DNA of 56,774 nt from Proteus myxofaciens ATCC 19692 (GTDB lineage: Bacteria > Pseudomonadota > Gammaproteobacteria > Enterobacterales > Enterobacteriaceae). Shown here in pieces: positions 28,254 to 36,578 of this stretch. The first letter of the stretch is position 1; every line of letters starts with the position of its first letter. The position numbers and the translations under genes were made by a program. The notes beneath the pieces were generated by a model. The model was not told the origin of the DNA. It worked only from the letters and a program-made list of their open reading frames with translations, and ran no database searches. Where the stretch lies: the NCBI RefSeq assembly GCF_001654855.1, contig NZ_LXEN01000019.1, positions 1 to 56,774 on the forward strand, in the 5' to 3' direction.

Positions 28254-29036
28254 TTAAAGCTGAGTCAGTTTTTGTAACATCTGATCGGATGTTGAAATCG
28301 CTTTACTATTAATTTCATAAGCACGCTGAGTTTGGATCATATTGACCAACTCTTCAGCCACATTGACGTTTGATGTTTCAACATAACCTTGATATAGCAA
28401 ACCAGCGCCATTAATACCCGGTGCATTTTCTGTTGGAGCACCTGAACTCGCTGTTTCTAAGTAAAGGTTTTCACCCACACTTTCTAAGCCACTGTCATTA
28501 ATAAAAGTAGTCAGCGTTAGTTGTCCCACTTGCTGTGGTGCGGTAGAACCTTCAATTTCAACACTAACAGTACCATCTCGACCAATCGTCACTTTTTTCG
28601 CCGTTTCTGGCAGAATAATCGCAGGGACTATTTGGAAACCACTTGTTGTCACTAATTGTCCATTTTGATCCATTTGAAATGCACCATCACGGGTATAAGC
28701 ATCAGTACCATCAGGTAGTTGAACGTGGAAGAACCCTTGCCCTTTAATCGCCACATCACGTGTACCATTTGTTGGTGCTAAGTTACCTTGGCTGTGTAAA
28801 CGCTCAGTGGCGACAGGACGAACACCTGTACCAATTTGTAAACCAGAAGGCGCATTGGTTTGTTCAGATGTCATAGCTCCTGGTTGGCGAATAGTTTGAT
28901 ATAGTAAATCCTCGAAAACGGCACGTTGGCGCTTAAAGCCATTAGTGCTGACGTTTGCGAGGTTGTTGGAAATCACATCCATGTTAGTTTGTTGTGCATC
29001 CAACCCAGTTTTAGCAATCCATAAAGAACGGATCAT
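28254..29036 (-). CDS. flgG: FlgG, distal rod protein
   Basis: FlgG forms the distal rod that passes through the P and L rings. I start at the second of two close ATGs (29036, [18 protein letters not shown]), because AAGGGG lies 6 nt before it and the first residues match the family. The 260-aa product has the rod/hook signature [20 protein letters not shown] and the C-terminal [19 protein letters not shown] helix. Confidence 0.96.
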   Translation of the reverse strand: MIRSLWIAKTGLDAQQTNMDVISNNLANVSTNGFKRQRAVFEDLLYQTIRQPGAMTSEQTNAPSGLQIGTGVRPVATERLHSQGNLAPTNGTRDVAIKGQGFFHVQLPDGTDAYTRDGAFQMDQNGQLVTTSGFQIVPAIILPETAKKVTIGRDGTVSVEIEGSTAPQQVGQLTLTTFINDSGLESVGENLYLETASSGAPTENAPGINGAGLLYQGYVETSNVNVAEELVNMIQTQRAYEINSKAISTSDQMLQKLTQL

Positions 29037-29055
29037 CGTCATCCCCTTACACTAA

Positions 29056-29811
29056 TTAACTCATTGATAGCAATTGGTTAGCTCGTTGAGCATTATCGTC
29101 TGCACTATGAATAATCTTCATCTGCATTTCGAAACGTCTTGCATTTGCTATCATATCGACCATGGCTTCTGCTGGATTAACGTTACTGCCTTCAAGCACT
29201 CCTGCAAATACCTTAATGGTGTCATCTGCTGGTAATTCACCACCAGCACGCTCAGTACCTTGTGGCGAAAGATGGAATAATCCATCATCACCACGCACTA
29301 AATCATTCTGTTCAGGTTTAACCAATTTAAGACGACCAATCTGACCCAACATTTTCGGTGGATCAGTCGGGACATGTGCTGTCACAATACCATTATCGGC
29401 AATACTGACATCAGCTTGAGGAGGGACTTCTATCGCACCATTATCCCCCATTAATAAGCGTCCATGAACTATCAACATGCCGTCAGCATTACGTTCAATA
29501 TTACCGTTACGTGTATATGCTTCAGTGCCATCATCAAGTTGAACAGCGAGATATCCGCTATCACTTAATGCAACGTCCATAGCTCGACCGGTATAATTCA
29601 TCGTTCCTTGGCTTTGATCGCTACCTGGTGTTGACTCTACTGTTAATGTACGTGTTGGTAAGGTATCACCCTTTACAGGAACGGCGCGCATGGCACTAAG
29701 CTGTGCTTTAAATCCTGGCGTTGATGCATTTGCTAAGTTATTCGCGACAACCGATTGATTTTCCATCGAATGCCTAGCGCCGCCCATTGCGGTATAAATC
29801 ACATGATCCAT
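29056..29811 (-). CDS. flgF: FlgF, proximal rod protein
   Basis: FlgF is one of the four proximal rod proteins. The product is 251 aa, starting MDHVIYTAMGGARHSMENQS, with ANNLANASTPGFKAQLSAMR as the rod signature. The C-terminal helix is NPAEAMVDMIANARRFEMQM. Its length and position between flgE and flgG are standard. Confidence 0.96.
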   Translation of the reverse strand: MDHVIYTAMGGARHSMENQSVVANNLANASTPGFKAQLSAMRAVPVKGDTLPTRTLTVESTPGSDQSQGTMNYTGRAMDVALSDSGYLAVQLDDGTEAYTRNGNIERNADGMLIVHGRLLMGDNGAIEVPPQADVSIADNGIVTAHVPTDPPKMLGQIGRLKLVKPEQNDLVRGDDGLFHLSPQGTERAGGELPADDTIKVFAGVLEGSNVNPAEAMVDMIANARRFEMQMKIIHSADDNAQRANQLLSMS

Positions 29812-29832
29812 AACAGATTATTCCCCGCGTTA

Positions 29833-31053
29833 TTAACGCATACTAACCAGAGTCTGCAGGATTTGATCCTGTGTTTTAATGGTTTGTGCATTTGATTGGT
29901 AGTTACGTTGAGCAACAATCATATTGACAAGCTCTTGGCTCATATCAACGTTAGATGCTTCTAATGCATTATTAGTTAATTTGCCAAAGACACCCGATCC
30001 CGCTACACCCACAATAGGTGAACCTGAACCATTAGTTTCAGACCACATATTGTCACCTTGAGAATTTAATCCCCCTGGATTTGCAAAGTTAGCTAATGCA
30101 ATTTGACCTACAACTTGGCTTTGTTGGTTAGAATAAGTTGCCATAATAGAGCCATCAGCTTCAATACGGAAATTGGTGAATTCACCCGCTTGATAACCAT
30201 TTTGTGCGAGTTTGGAAACGCTAGATTCTGCTACTTTTTGTTGTGAACTACCATTAAAGTTCACCGCAATATTCATTGCTTGTGAACCTTTAAAAGAAGT
30301 GGAAGTAAACGCGTTGATTTTAGTGGCCGCTTCATCAAGTACACCATTATCTTTATAAACTAATGTACCTAAATCTTTTGGTGCATCACCTGTCGTGACA
30401 TCTTGAGCATGAACCTGCCATTTATTATCGTCCGTTTTCACAAAAAATAAGTTAATGTTATGCTCATTACCTAAACTGTCATAGGTGGTCGAGTTTGTAC
30501 TCCAGGTATAAGAGTCATTATCTTTAGGATCAAAAGGATGTGTTATTGCATCCACTTTCTCTTCACCTGAGTTTAAGTTAACCGTTATATCCAATTTATC
30601 GGTTGCACTTGCATTCATCATATCAGTCGGAATGATGATAGGTGTTGGTGTTGCACCTTTTTGTACAACATTTTTACCATCGACGCTTTGAACTGGATAA
30701 CCGGTAATACGCATACCTTGCATATTGGTCAGATAACCATTTTTATCTTTACCGAATTCACCATTACGAGAATAAAAAACGCCGCCATTACTGTCTTCAA
30801 TACGAAAAAAACCACCACCTGAAATCGCAACATCCGTTGGACGATTAGTGGTTGTGATATTTCCATCTTTAAAGTTTTGGCTAATACCCGCAACTTTAAC
30901 ACCAAGACCCGCACCAGAACCTGCAAATACGTCAGCAAAAGAGACATTTGCACCTTTAAAGCCGTAGGTTGCTGAGTTTGAAATATTATTACCGATAGTA
31001 TCTAAATTCGCAGCTGCTGCATTTAGACCACTTACTGCTTGAGAAAAGGACAT
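29833..31053 (-). CDS. flgE: FlgE, hook protein
   Basis: FlgE polymerises into the flexible hook joining rod and filament. The product is 406 aa. The N-terminal core is MSFSQAVSGLNAAAANLDTI with GNNISNSATYGFKGANVSFA, and the C-terminal core is NVDMSQELVNMIVAQRNYQS. The central surface domains are Asp/Asn-rich. It follows flgD by 27 nt. Confidence 0.97.
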   Translation of the reverse strand: MSFSQAVSGLNAAAANLDTIGNNISNSATYGFKGANVSFADVFAGSGAGLGVKVAGISQNFKDGNITTTNRPTDVAISGGGFFRIEDSNGGVFYSRNGEFGKDKNGYLTNMQGMRITGYPVQSVDGKNVVQKGATPTPIIIPTDMMNASATDKLDITVNLNSGEEKVDAITHPFDPKDNDSYTWSTNSTTYDSLGNEHNINLFFVKTDDNKWQVHAQDVTTGDAPKDLGTLVYKDNGVLDEAATKINAFTSTSFKGSQAMNIAVNFNGSSQQKVAESSVSKLAQNGYQAGEFTNFRIEADGSIMATYSNQQSQVVGQIALANFANPGGLNSQGDNMWSETNGSGSPIVGVAGSGVFGKLTNNALEASNVDMSQELVNMIVAQRNYQSNAQTIKTQDQILQTLVSMR

Positions 31054-31080
31054 GCGCCCTCCATATTGAATATGTGTTGA

Positions 31081-31899
31081 TTAAAGAACCTGACGAATTT
31101 CATCCAATGAAACAGTATTACCTAAGCCGACATCAAGCCTCGCTTCACCGTTTACCATGGACACACTATTCACCAGCGCATAATTTAGAGTCTTCATAGG
31201 AACTTGAGCATCATTAAGCGTGGCGTTAACGGTAAATTTATAACTTCCAACAGGCACAGGATCGTCATTTTCATCAGTACAATCCCACGAAAAGTTATAA
31301 ACATCCGGTAGCATCTTTTTATCCATTTTGATTGTGCGAACCGTTTCACCATTTTTATTTGAAATAGTGATGGTAAGAGAATCAGTAGGACTAAGTAATT
31401 CAAAACCAAAAGGTGTTGAAAAAAGGTGGTCACCTTCTGTGGTAGGTGTATCAGTCGCGTCAGTTTTATAGGTGCCCAATTTTTCGCGGGTTTTCTCGTG
31501 GGGTGTATCAGGTGTTTTGTTATCACCAGATACATCCGTTTCACCTTTACCATCTGTTGGTTGAAACACAACAATTTTGTCGCCTGATACCATGACACCG
31601 CGCCCAACTAACGAAGATGCACGCAATGCTTGGCTTTGATCAATTTGCCCCACTATGTTATTAACCGTTTTATTTAGCTTTTCGATACCTTCAACGGTTG
31701 ATATTTGAGCTAACTGTGTTGTTAGTTCATTATTTTGCATTGGATTAGTGGGGTCTTGATTTTTCATCTGAGCGATAAGAAGATTGAGGAAATTTCCTTT
31801 AATATCATCGCTACCATTCTTTTTAGTATGGTAAGAAGAAGGTGCTTCCCCAACAATCGTATTATCATAAGGTTCATTCATTGAGGCAGAAATACCCAC
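31081..31899 (-). CDS. flgD: FlgD, hook cap scaffold
   Basis: FlgD caps the growing hook and is discarded when it is finished. The start is a GTG at 31899 with AGGAG 8 nt upstream. The 272-aa product is about 40 residues longer than E. coli FlgD. The extra sequence is an Asp/Thr/Lys-rich linker around residues 119-160, between the N-terminal domain (NFLNLLIAQMKNQDPTNPMQ) and the FlgD Ig-like domain (TYNFSWD-like segment VYNFSWDCTDENDDPVPVGS). The insertion looks hydrophilic and disordered. Confidence 0.94.
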   Translation of the reverse strand: MGISASMNEPYDNTIVGEAPSSYHTKKNGSDDIKGNFLNLLIAQMKNQDPTNPMQNNELTTQLAQISTVEGIEKLNKTVNNIVGQIDQSQALRASSLVGRGVMVSGDKIVVFQPTDGKGETDVSGDNKTPDTPHEKTREKLGTYKTDATDTPTTEGDHLFSTPFGFELLSPTDSLTITISNKNGETVRTIKMDKKMLPDVYNFSWDCTDENDDPVPVGSYKFTVNATLNDAQVPMKTLNYALVNSVSMVNGEARLDVGLGNTVSLDEIRQVL

Positions 31900-31911
31900 A
31901 ATTTACGCTCC

Positions 31912-32316
31912 TTATTGACCAATCATTAATGTTTTTTGCATCAGTGATTTTGCCGTATTCATCACTTCAACATTGGCTTGATAACTTCTTGATGCAGAAA
32001 TCGTATTTACCATTTCACCGACAACATCAACATTGGATTTACGTACATAGCCTTTTTCATCAGCAAATGGATTTCCTGGTTGATACTCCAAGCGAAAAGG
32101 CTCAGGAGAATCAACAACATCAGTAACGCCAACACCACCTATTTCTTGGCCAGCAGCGGCTTTTAGTTGAAAAACAACTTGTTTAGCACGATAAGGCTCT
32201 CCATCAGGACCTGTCACGCTGTCAACATTAGCCATATTGCTGGCACTAACATTTAAACGTTGTGATTGAGCCGAAAGTGCTGAACTTGAAATATCGAAAA
32301 TACTAAATAAAGACAT
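31912..32316 (-). CDS. flgC: FlgC, proximal rod protein
   Basis: FlgC is a proximal rod component. The 134-aa product begins [20 protein letters not shown] and carries [20 protein letters not shown] and the C-terminal [20 protein letters not shown]. All three are diagnostic. It lies 5 nt after flgB and 12 nt before flgD. Confidence 0.97.
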   Translation of the reverse strand: MSLFSIFDISSSALSAQSQRLNVSASNMANVDSVTGPDGEPYRAKQVVFQLKAAAGQEIGGVGVTDVVDSPEPFRLEYQPGNPFADEKGYVRKSNVDVVGEMVNTISASRSYQANVEVMNTAKSLMQKTLMIGQ

Positions 32317-32321
32317 ACTCT

Positions 32322-32735
32322 TTATCCTTGTTGCAATACAGCCATCATGCTTTTAACTTGTGAATTAATAAATGTCACATCAGCCTGATACTTAAGGCTA
32401 TTATCAGCAAAATTACTACGTTCCATATCCATATCAACCGTATTACCATCCATCGCTGTTTGATGTGGAACACGATAAAGTAAGTCAGCCTCTAATCGAT
32501 AACCTGGCTTAATCGGAATATGTCTGTCTGATGTCATCGCTAATTGAAGCCCATGACTACCAGTGCGTCCGTTTTCTATGGTTTTTTTCAATTCTGAAGC
32601 AAAATCAATATCTCGAGCCTGGAAACCTGGCGTATCTGCATTGGCGATATTCGCAGCTAAAATTTCTTGGCGTTTATTGTGTAATGAAAGTGCTTCTTGT
32701 TGAAAATGAAACGTGTTTTCTAATTTATCGAGCAT
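32322..32735 (-). CDS. flgB: FlgB, proximal rod protein
   Basis: FlgB is the first gene of the large flg operon and a proximal rod subunit. The product is 137 aa, with [20 protein letters not shown] as the rod signature and a C-terminal helix [19 protein letters not shown]. It diverges from flgA across a 211-nt intergenic region that should carry FlhDC-dependent promoters. Confidence 0.97.
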   Translation of the reverse strand: MLDKLENTFHFQQEALSLHNKRQEILAANIANADTPGFQARDIDFASELKKTIENGRTGSHGLQLAMTSDRHIPIKPGYRLEADLLYRVPHQTAMDGNTVDMDMERSNFADNSLKYQADVTFINSQVKSMMAVLQQG

Positions 32736-32946
32736 CTTCTATCCTTGGTGGCTATGCCACATACCTCAGCTGATAAAACAATTTCAGTTGATAGAATAAT
32801 CGCTCAAAAAAAAGATGATTGGAGGAATAGACGTAAATTGGATTGCTATTTATGCGTTTAAGGTCAGTAAAGACAATGTACACTACTGTTGCTAAATAAG
32901 TACAAATTCATAATTAGCGTATAAATACAGTAAGGTGACACAAACT
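32736..32946. promoter_or_regulatory. Divergent flgB / flgA control region
   Basis: By analogy with other enteric bacteria, this intergenic region between two class 2 transcripts holds the FlhDC sites for flgB and flgA. I did not find a sigma-28-like sequence here and could not identify an FlhDC box with confidence. Confidence 0.45.
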
Positions 32947-33603
32947 ATGTCAGTAAGAACTTATATCGGTCTTTTTGCTTTTTTCTTTATGGTGAATACA
33001 AGCTTTGCTAAATCACTACCAGAAGAGTTGCAAGATTTCTTTGTTACGCTGCATCAGCCTAGCGATAAAGTCACGGTATCTGTTTTAACGTCTGAAGATA
33101 AATGGCCTGTTTGTCAATACCAAGAAATACAGCGTCATGCTGGTTCGCGTAATTGGGGTCGATTATCTATCCCTATTCAATGCGATAATCAACGTCGTTT
33201 TATTCAAGTTGATGTGAGTGTGAATGGGCAATATTTAATGGCGAAAAAAAATATTAGTCGTGATGATAATATTAAAGAATCAGCAATTACACTCACAACA
33301 GGTGCACTTGAAAAATTGCCTTATGATGTATTGCGCGATCCCGTCCTTATTAAAAATGCGATTGCAATGAGACAAATTTCAGCGGGAAAACCGTTAACCT
33401 CAACGATGATACGTCGTCCTTGGTCAATTTTAGCAGGACAAACCGTCACCGTATTTGCACAAGGTCCCCATTTTCAAATACGTTATGAAGGTAAAGCCAT
33501 TAATAATGCAGTAGAAAATGAAACAATTAGAGTAAGAGTCAAATCAGGTCAAATTGTCACGGGTGAAGCACTAGAAAATGGCACTGTTCGCGTTCCACTT
33601 TAA
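32947..33603 (+). CDS. flgA: FlgA, P-ring assembly chaperone
   Basis: FlgA is a periplasmic chaperone for FlgI. I start at the ATG at 32947 (MSVRTYIGLFAF); the GTG at 32935 overlaps the AAGG ribosome-binding site. The 218-aa product has a signal peptide ending SFA (residue 21) and the C-terminal SAF-like domain (GQTVTVFAQGPHFQIRYEGK to GTVRVPL). Full length for the family. Confidence 0.95.
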   Translation: MSVRTYIGLFAFFFMVNTSFAKSLPEELQDFFVTLHQPSDKVTVSVLTSEDKWPVCQYQEIQRHAGSRNWGRLSIPIQCDNQRRFIQVDVSVNGQYLMAKKNISRDDNIKESAITLTTGALEKLPYDVLRDPVLIKNAIAMRQISAGKPLTSTMIRRPWSILAGQTVTVFAQGPHFQIRYEGKAINNAVENETIRVRVKSGQIVTGEALENGTVRVPL

Positions 33604-33607
33604 ACAC

Positions 33608-33634
33608 TAAAGTTTTTAGCTTAACCGCCGATAT
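33608..33634 (+). promoter_or_regulatory. Sigma-28 promoter of flgM
   Basis: TAAAGTTT, then exactly 11 nt, then GCCGATAT. Only the last base departs from the enteric consensus TAAAGTTT-N11-GCCGATAA. It lies between flgA and flgM, 88 nt before the flgM start, so flgM can be transcribed both with flgA and late by sigma-28, as in Salmonella. Confidence 0.92.
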
Positions 33635-33721
33635 AAAGAGTAAGATGATAGGCGAAAACACATAGGTTGTTTACAATGGCTTCATCTGACGATTAATTGA
33701 CGCCTAACAAAGGATTTTCCT

Positions 33722-34021
33722 ATGAGTATTGAACGCACAAATCCACTACCTCCGATTAACGCGGTTTCTCAACGTAACCTAAATGAAGGTACACAAGGAA
33801 CACGTAAAGCAGGATCGACTGGACAAAAAACATCTACGGGTGATATTTCCGTAAAGCTGAGTGAAGCACAGAAAAAACTTGTTCAACCTGGAAATAAAGA
33901 CATTGATGTTGAAAAAGTGATTCGTTTAAAAGAAGCGATCGCTAATGGAACATTAACCATGGATAGCAGCAAAATCGCTGATGCGCTATTTCGCGAAGCT
34001 GCTGAAAGCATAACTCAATAA
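33722..34021 (+). CDS. flgM: FlgM, anti-sigma-28 factor
   Basis: FlgM binds sigma-28 (FliA) until the hook is complete, then leaves through the export gate. The 99-aa product starts MSIERTNPLPPINAVSQRN and has the sigma-binding C-terminal half DIDVEKVIRLKEAIANGTLT with DSSKIADALF at the end. The N-terminus is disordered, as needed for export. flgN follows 13 nt later. Confidence 0.96.
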   Translation: MSIERTNPLPPINAVSQRNLNEGTQGTRKAGSTGQKTSTGDISVKLSEAQKKLVQPGNKDIDVEKVIRLKEAIANGTLTMDSSKIADALFREAAESITQ

Positions 34022-34034
34022 AAATTTAACGATT

Positions 34035-34475
34035 ATGATGGAAGAACTCCGCCAGACCTTAGATCTTCAATTATCACAGCTAAATGCCATTGCGGGTATT
34101 TTACGAGCTGAACAACAGTTATTATGTGCAGGCACAATTGATATCAATGCACTTCATGAAATAACTGAACAGAAGAATTTTGTGTTGTCGGCTTTAGGTC
34201 ATACAGACCAACAGCGTCACATACAAAGCCAACAAGCAGGTATTGATAAACCTTATGATGGTCATCCATTTTTATCTGATTTATGGATACAGATAATGGA
34301 TATTACGGCAGAGTTAAAAAATCTTAATCATCATAACGGATTACTGTTAGAACAACATATTTCACGCAATAGTGAAGCTATTGAATTTTTGAAAAAAAAC
34401 CACAGCCCAACACTTTATGGCGCTGATGGACAAGCACAGCATTCCCTATTAGCGGGACGTAAAATTCAAGTTTAA
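34035..34475 (+). CDS. flgN: FlgN, chaperone for FlgK and FlgL
   Basis: FlgN keeps FlgK and FlgL ready for export. The 146-aa product is largely helical, starting MMEELRQTLDLQLSQLNAIA, with an export-chaperone profile rich in Gln and Leu. Either of the two adjacent Met codons could start it. It is the last gene of flgAMN and is followed 42 nt later by a strong terminator. Confidence 0.92.
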   Translation: MMEELRQTLDLQLSQLNAIAGILRAEQQLLCAGTIDINALHEITEQKNFVLSALGHTDQQRHIQSQQAGIDKPYDGHPFLSDLWIQIMDITAELKNLNHHNGLLLEQHISRNSEAIEFLKKNHSPTLYGADGQAQHSLLAGRKIQV

Positions 34476-34517
34476 TCGTGAATACTCTTCAATATTTTCA
34501 AAATACTAGAATATCTC

Positions 34518-34558
34518 AATAATGCGCTATGAGTAGTTTTAATAGCGCATTATTTTTA
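34518..34558 (+). terminator. Intrinsic terminator of flgAMN
   Basis: A perfect 13-bp stem, AATAATGCGCTAT at 34518-34530 and ATAGCGCATTATT at 34542-34554, around an 11-nt loop and followed by T residues on the plus strand. It ends the flgAMN transcript before the oppositely oriented TPS-domain gene. Confidence 0.92.
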
Positions 34559-34592
34559 TCTATTTATAAGATTTAAATCATATTAATAGAAT

Positions 34593-35819
34593 TTAAAATT
34601 GTGATTTTTTAATATGAACTTTTTTCTGATTTTCCTTACTTATATTAATCACACGGCCTTTAATAATATTAATTTTATCTTTACTTAATTCATTATGAAT
34701 CATACCTTTCAGTTCTACATTATCTGTTGCGGAAATATTTAATATTGACTGATTAGATAACATAGTTCCTCCAATATCATGGATGAAATTACGTGAAGTA
34801 GAATTCATTACGGTATGTTCTAATCGTACATAACCTTTGTTTATAAAACTCCCATCTTTTAAATCAATATTTAAATTTGAATTATAAGCGGTAAAACGTG
34901 CCCCTGGCGCATTTATCATCATTGTAGATTTAATATTATTATCTTTCTTTGAAAAATCATGGTCAGGATAGTTAACTGAAAGTACATCTAAATATGATTT
35001 AATGCGACCACTTAGTAAATTAAACTCCCCCAAATTTAATAATTTACCAGGAGCATTGTAATTTATTTCACCTATATTTGAAACACCTAAATTAATAAAA
35101 TTAGCATCCTTTGCTAAGTAGTTAAAAAGTCCAATATTAAGTATTGCTAAATTATATGTTATTAATTCCCCTTTATTATATCCTGATGACATATCTGGCT
35201 TAGATAAATAATTATTTTCAATATTATGAAAAAAACTTAAGGTGTTAGCATGAAAATTAACATTATTCATAAATAACACTCTGTTAGATATAAGATTAAT
35301 ATTATCAAAAATAAACTTATGATCATCAATATTTTCATGACTAAAAATAATGTTACCTTTATCCGATATTTTATATTTTCCTACATTGAGTTTATCACTT
35401 TCGCCATTAATTAAGGTTACATTTTGAATATCATTAAATGAACAATCTGAACAATGAATACCATTAGGGTTTGCAACAATAACATTAGCCATTCTTCCAA
35501 GAACCGAAATATCCCCTGCCAACTTTGATTTATTTAAAGAAGTAACTTCATTAACAATTAAAGTCGCATTTGTATCTTTAGAATTATTAAACACTGCTCC
35601 GTGCTTATCAACATTAAATTGAGAATAATAATTATGAGAGACTCCCTTAATATCTGATTTTTCTATATCTATAATTGCTTTACCATTCTCATAATTAACA
35701 GCAAGTTTATTAGATAGCTTTTCATCTTTACTTATTAACGCTTCTGAAAATGCAGAAAGAGGGAAAAATAAAGACGTTGTTATAATTAAATAACTCGTTT
35801 TTTTAATAAAAATACTCAT
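34593..35819 (-). CDS. Short TPS-domain (filamentous haemagglutinin-type) exoprotein
   Basis: A 408-aa exported protein with a signal peptide ending near SAFS (about residue 25). The two-partner-secretion (TpsA) N-terminal domain follows. Landmarks are GVSHNYYSQFNV, LIVNEVTSL, LAGDISV and VIVANPNGIHCSDCSF, the last being the ANPNGI block with the Cys pair seen in FhaB-type TpsA proteins. The rest looks like beta-helix repeats without a toxin or adhesin tail, so it is far shorter than typical haemolysins. No tpsB transporter gene is in the window. It is paralogous to the next gene (36579-37910). Function is unknown: secreted surface protein, or a decayed large exoprotein. Confidence 0.75.
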   Translation of the reverse strand: MSIFIKKTSYLIITTSLFFPLSAFSEALISKDEKLSNKLAVNYENGKAIIDIEKSDIKGVSHNYYSQFNVDKHGAVFNNSKDTNATLIVNEVTSLNKSKLAGDISVLGRMANVIVANPNGIHCSDCSFNDIQNVTLINGESDKLNVGKYKISDKGNIIFSHENIDDHKFIFDNINLISNRVLFMNNVNFHANTLSFFHNIENNYLSKPDMSSGYNKGELITYNLAILNIGLFNYLAKDANFINLGVSNIGEINYNAPGKLLNLGEFNLLSGRIKSYLDVLSVNYPDHDFSKKDNNIKSTMMINAPGARFTAYNSNLNIDLKDGSFINKGYVRLEHTVMNSTSRNFIHDIGGTMLSNQSILNISATDNVELKGMIHNELSKDKINIIKGRVINISKENQKKVHIKKSQF

Positions 35820-36151
35820 ATTATTACCATAGTTAAATTATAAACAAACAAATAATATTTATTCTTACAACCAAATCAAACGAAATAAAAAAATATTTGG
35901 CGTGTATTATTATTAATTGTTTTTATTATTTTTAATATTATAAATAAAACATTTCATTTTTAGTAATATATGATAATTATTTTCACCATAAAGGGAGTGA
36001 TTTTTATTATAAAAACAAATATGCACCTTTATTATCTAAAATAAAGTTTTTTTAGCCCTGTTAATAGCTGATTTATATTTATTATTTGATTAAAATAAAC
36101 CTTACTATATTAAATAGTATAAAATATATAGATAATACAAAATATGGCATT
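35820..36151. other. AT-rich gap between the two TPS modules
   Basis: 332 low-complexity bases upstream of the first TPS-type gene, ending at a terminator that closes the second module. It should hold the promoter of the gene at 34593-35819. I see no ORF or distinctive site in it. Confidence 0.5.
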
Positions 36152-36177
36152 AAAAAAACCTCATAACAAATATGAGG
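36152..36177 (-). terminator. Intrinsic terminator of the second TPS module
   Basis: CCTCATA at 36159-36165 and TATGAGG at 36171-36177 form the stem. On the minus strand it is followed by seven T residues (complement of 36152-36158). The stem sequence is nearly the same as in the flhA terminator at 38091-38122. Confidence 0.85.
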
Positions 36178-36258
36178 CATGTTTAATAATATTTATTATA
36201 TAAATGAAAAATTTATGTACTACCTGAAGAGTTTAGATTTATTTTACTATAAGTTATA

Positions 36259-36561
36259 TCAATTACTTAGTACAAAATTTCTTCTGAAGTCAATACTATT
36301 TAAATCAATTTTAGTATTATCAGATAACTCTGTTTTATCCTTTAACTCTACATCATATGTTCGACTAATTTCATTTTTAATATCGATATAGATAGAATTA
36401 AATTCAACTATTGATTTTGCCAACCTAAGCTTATCTATTTCTATATCATCAGCATCAATCATAAATCGAAAAAAATAACAAAGAAAGTAATAAAAAGATA
36501 AATAACGAAGTTTTTTATCAAGATCATTATAATAATAAATGGAGGAAGCAGATTCGTACAA
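36259..36561 (-). CDS. Small uncharacterised partner of TPS protein (100 aa)
   Basis: This frame begins 17 nt after the stop of the TPS-type gene at 36579 and ends before a terminator, so it is likely the second gene of that transcript. The longest form starts at a TTG at 36561; an internal ATG at 36462 would give 67 aa. Neither has a good ribosome-binding site. The upstream part has an aromatic hydrophobic run (YLSFYYFLCYFF). The rest is charged and helical (DKLRLAKSIVEFNSIYIDIK). It could be a small membrane-associated partner protein or a shifted remnant of a longer reading frame. Family unknown. Confidence 0.45.
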   Translation of the reverse strand: MYESASSIYYYNDLDKKLRYLSFYYFLCYFFRFMIDADDIEIDKLRLAKSIVEFNSIYIDIKNEISRTYDVELKDKTELSDNTKIDLNSIDFRRNFVLSN

Positions 36562-36578
36562 TCTATCTTAAATTTAGA

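Noticed and set aside
31842-32126. Plus-strand ORF opposite flgC/flgD
   Set aside because: Shadow of the real genes on the other strand; no ribosome-binding site and no protein-like features.
35820-36151. Possible tpsB or immunity gene between the TPS genes
   Set aside because: No open frame of useful length on either strand; the DNA is low complexity.
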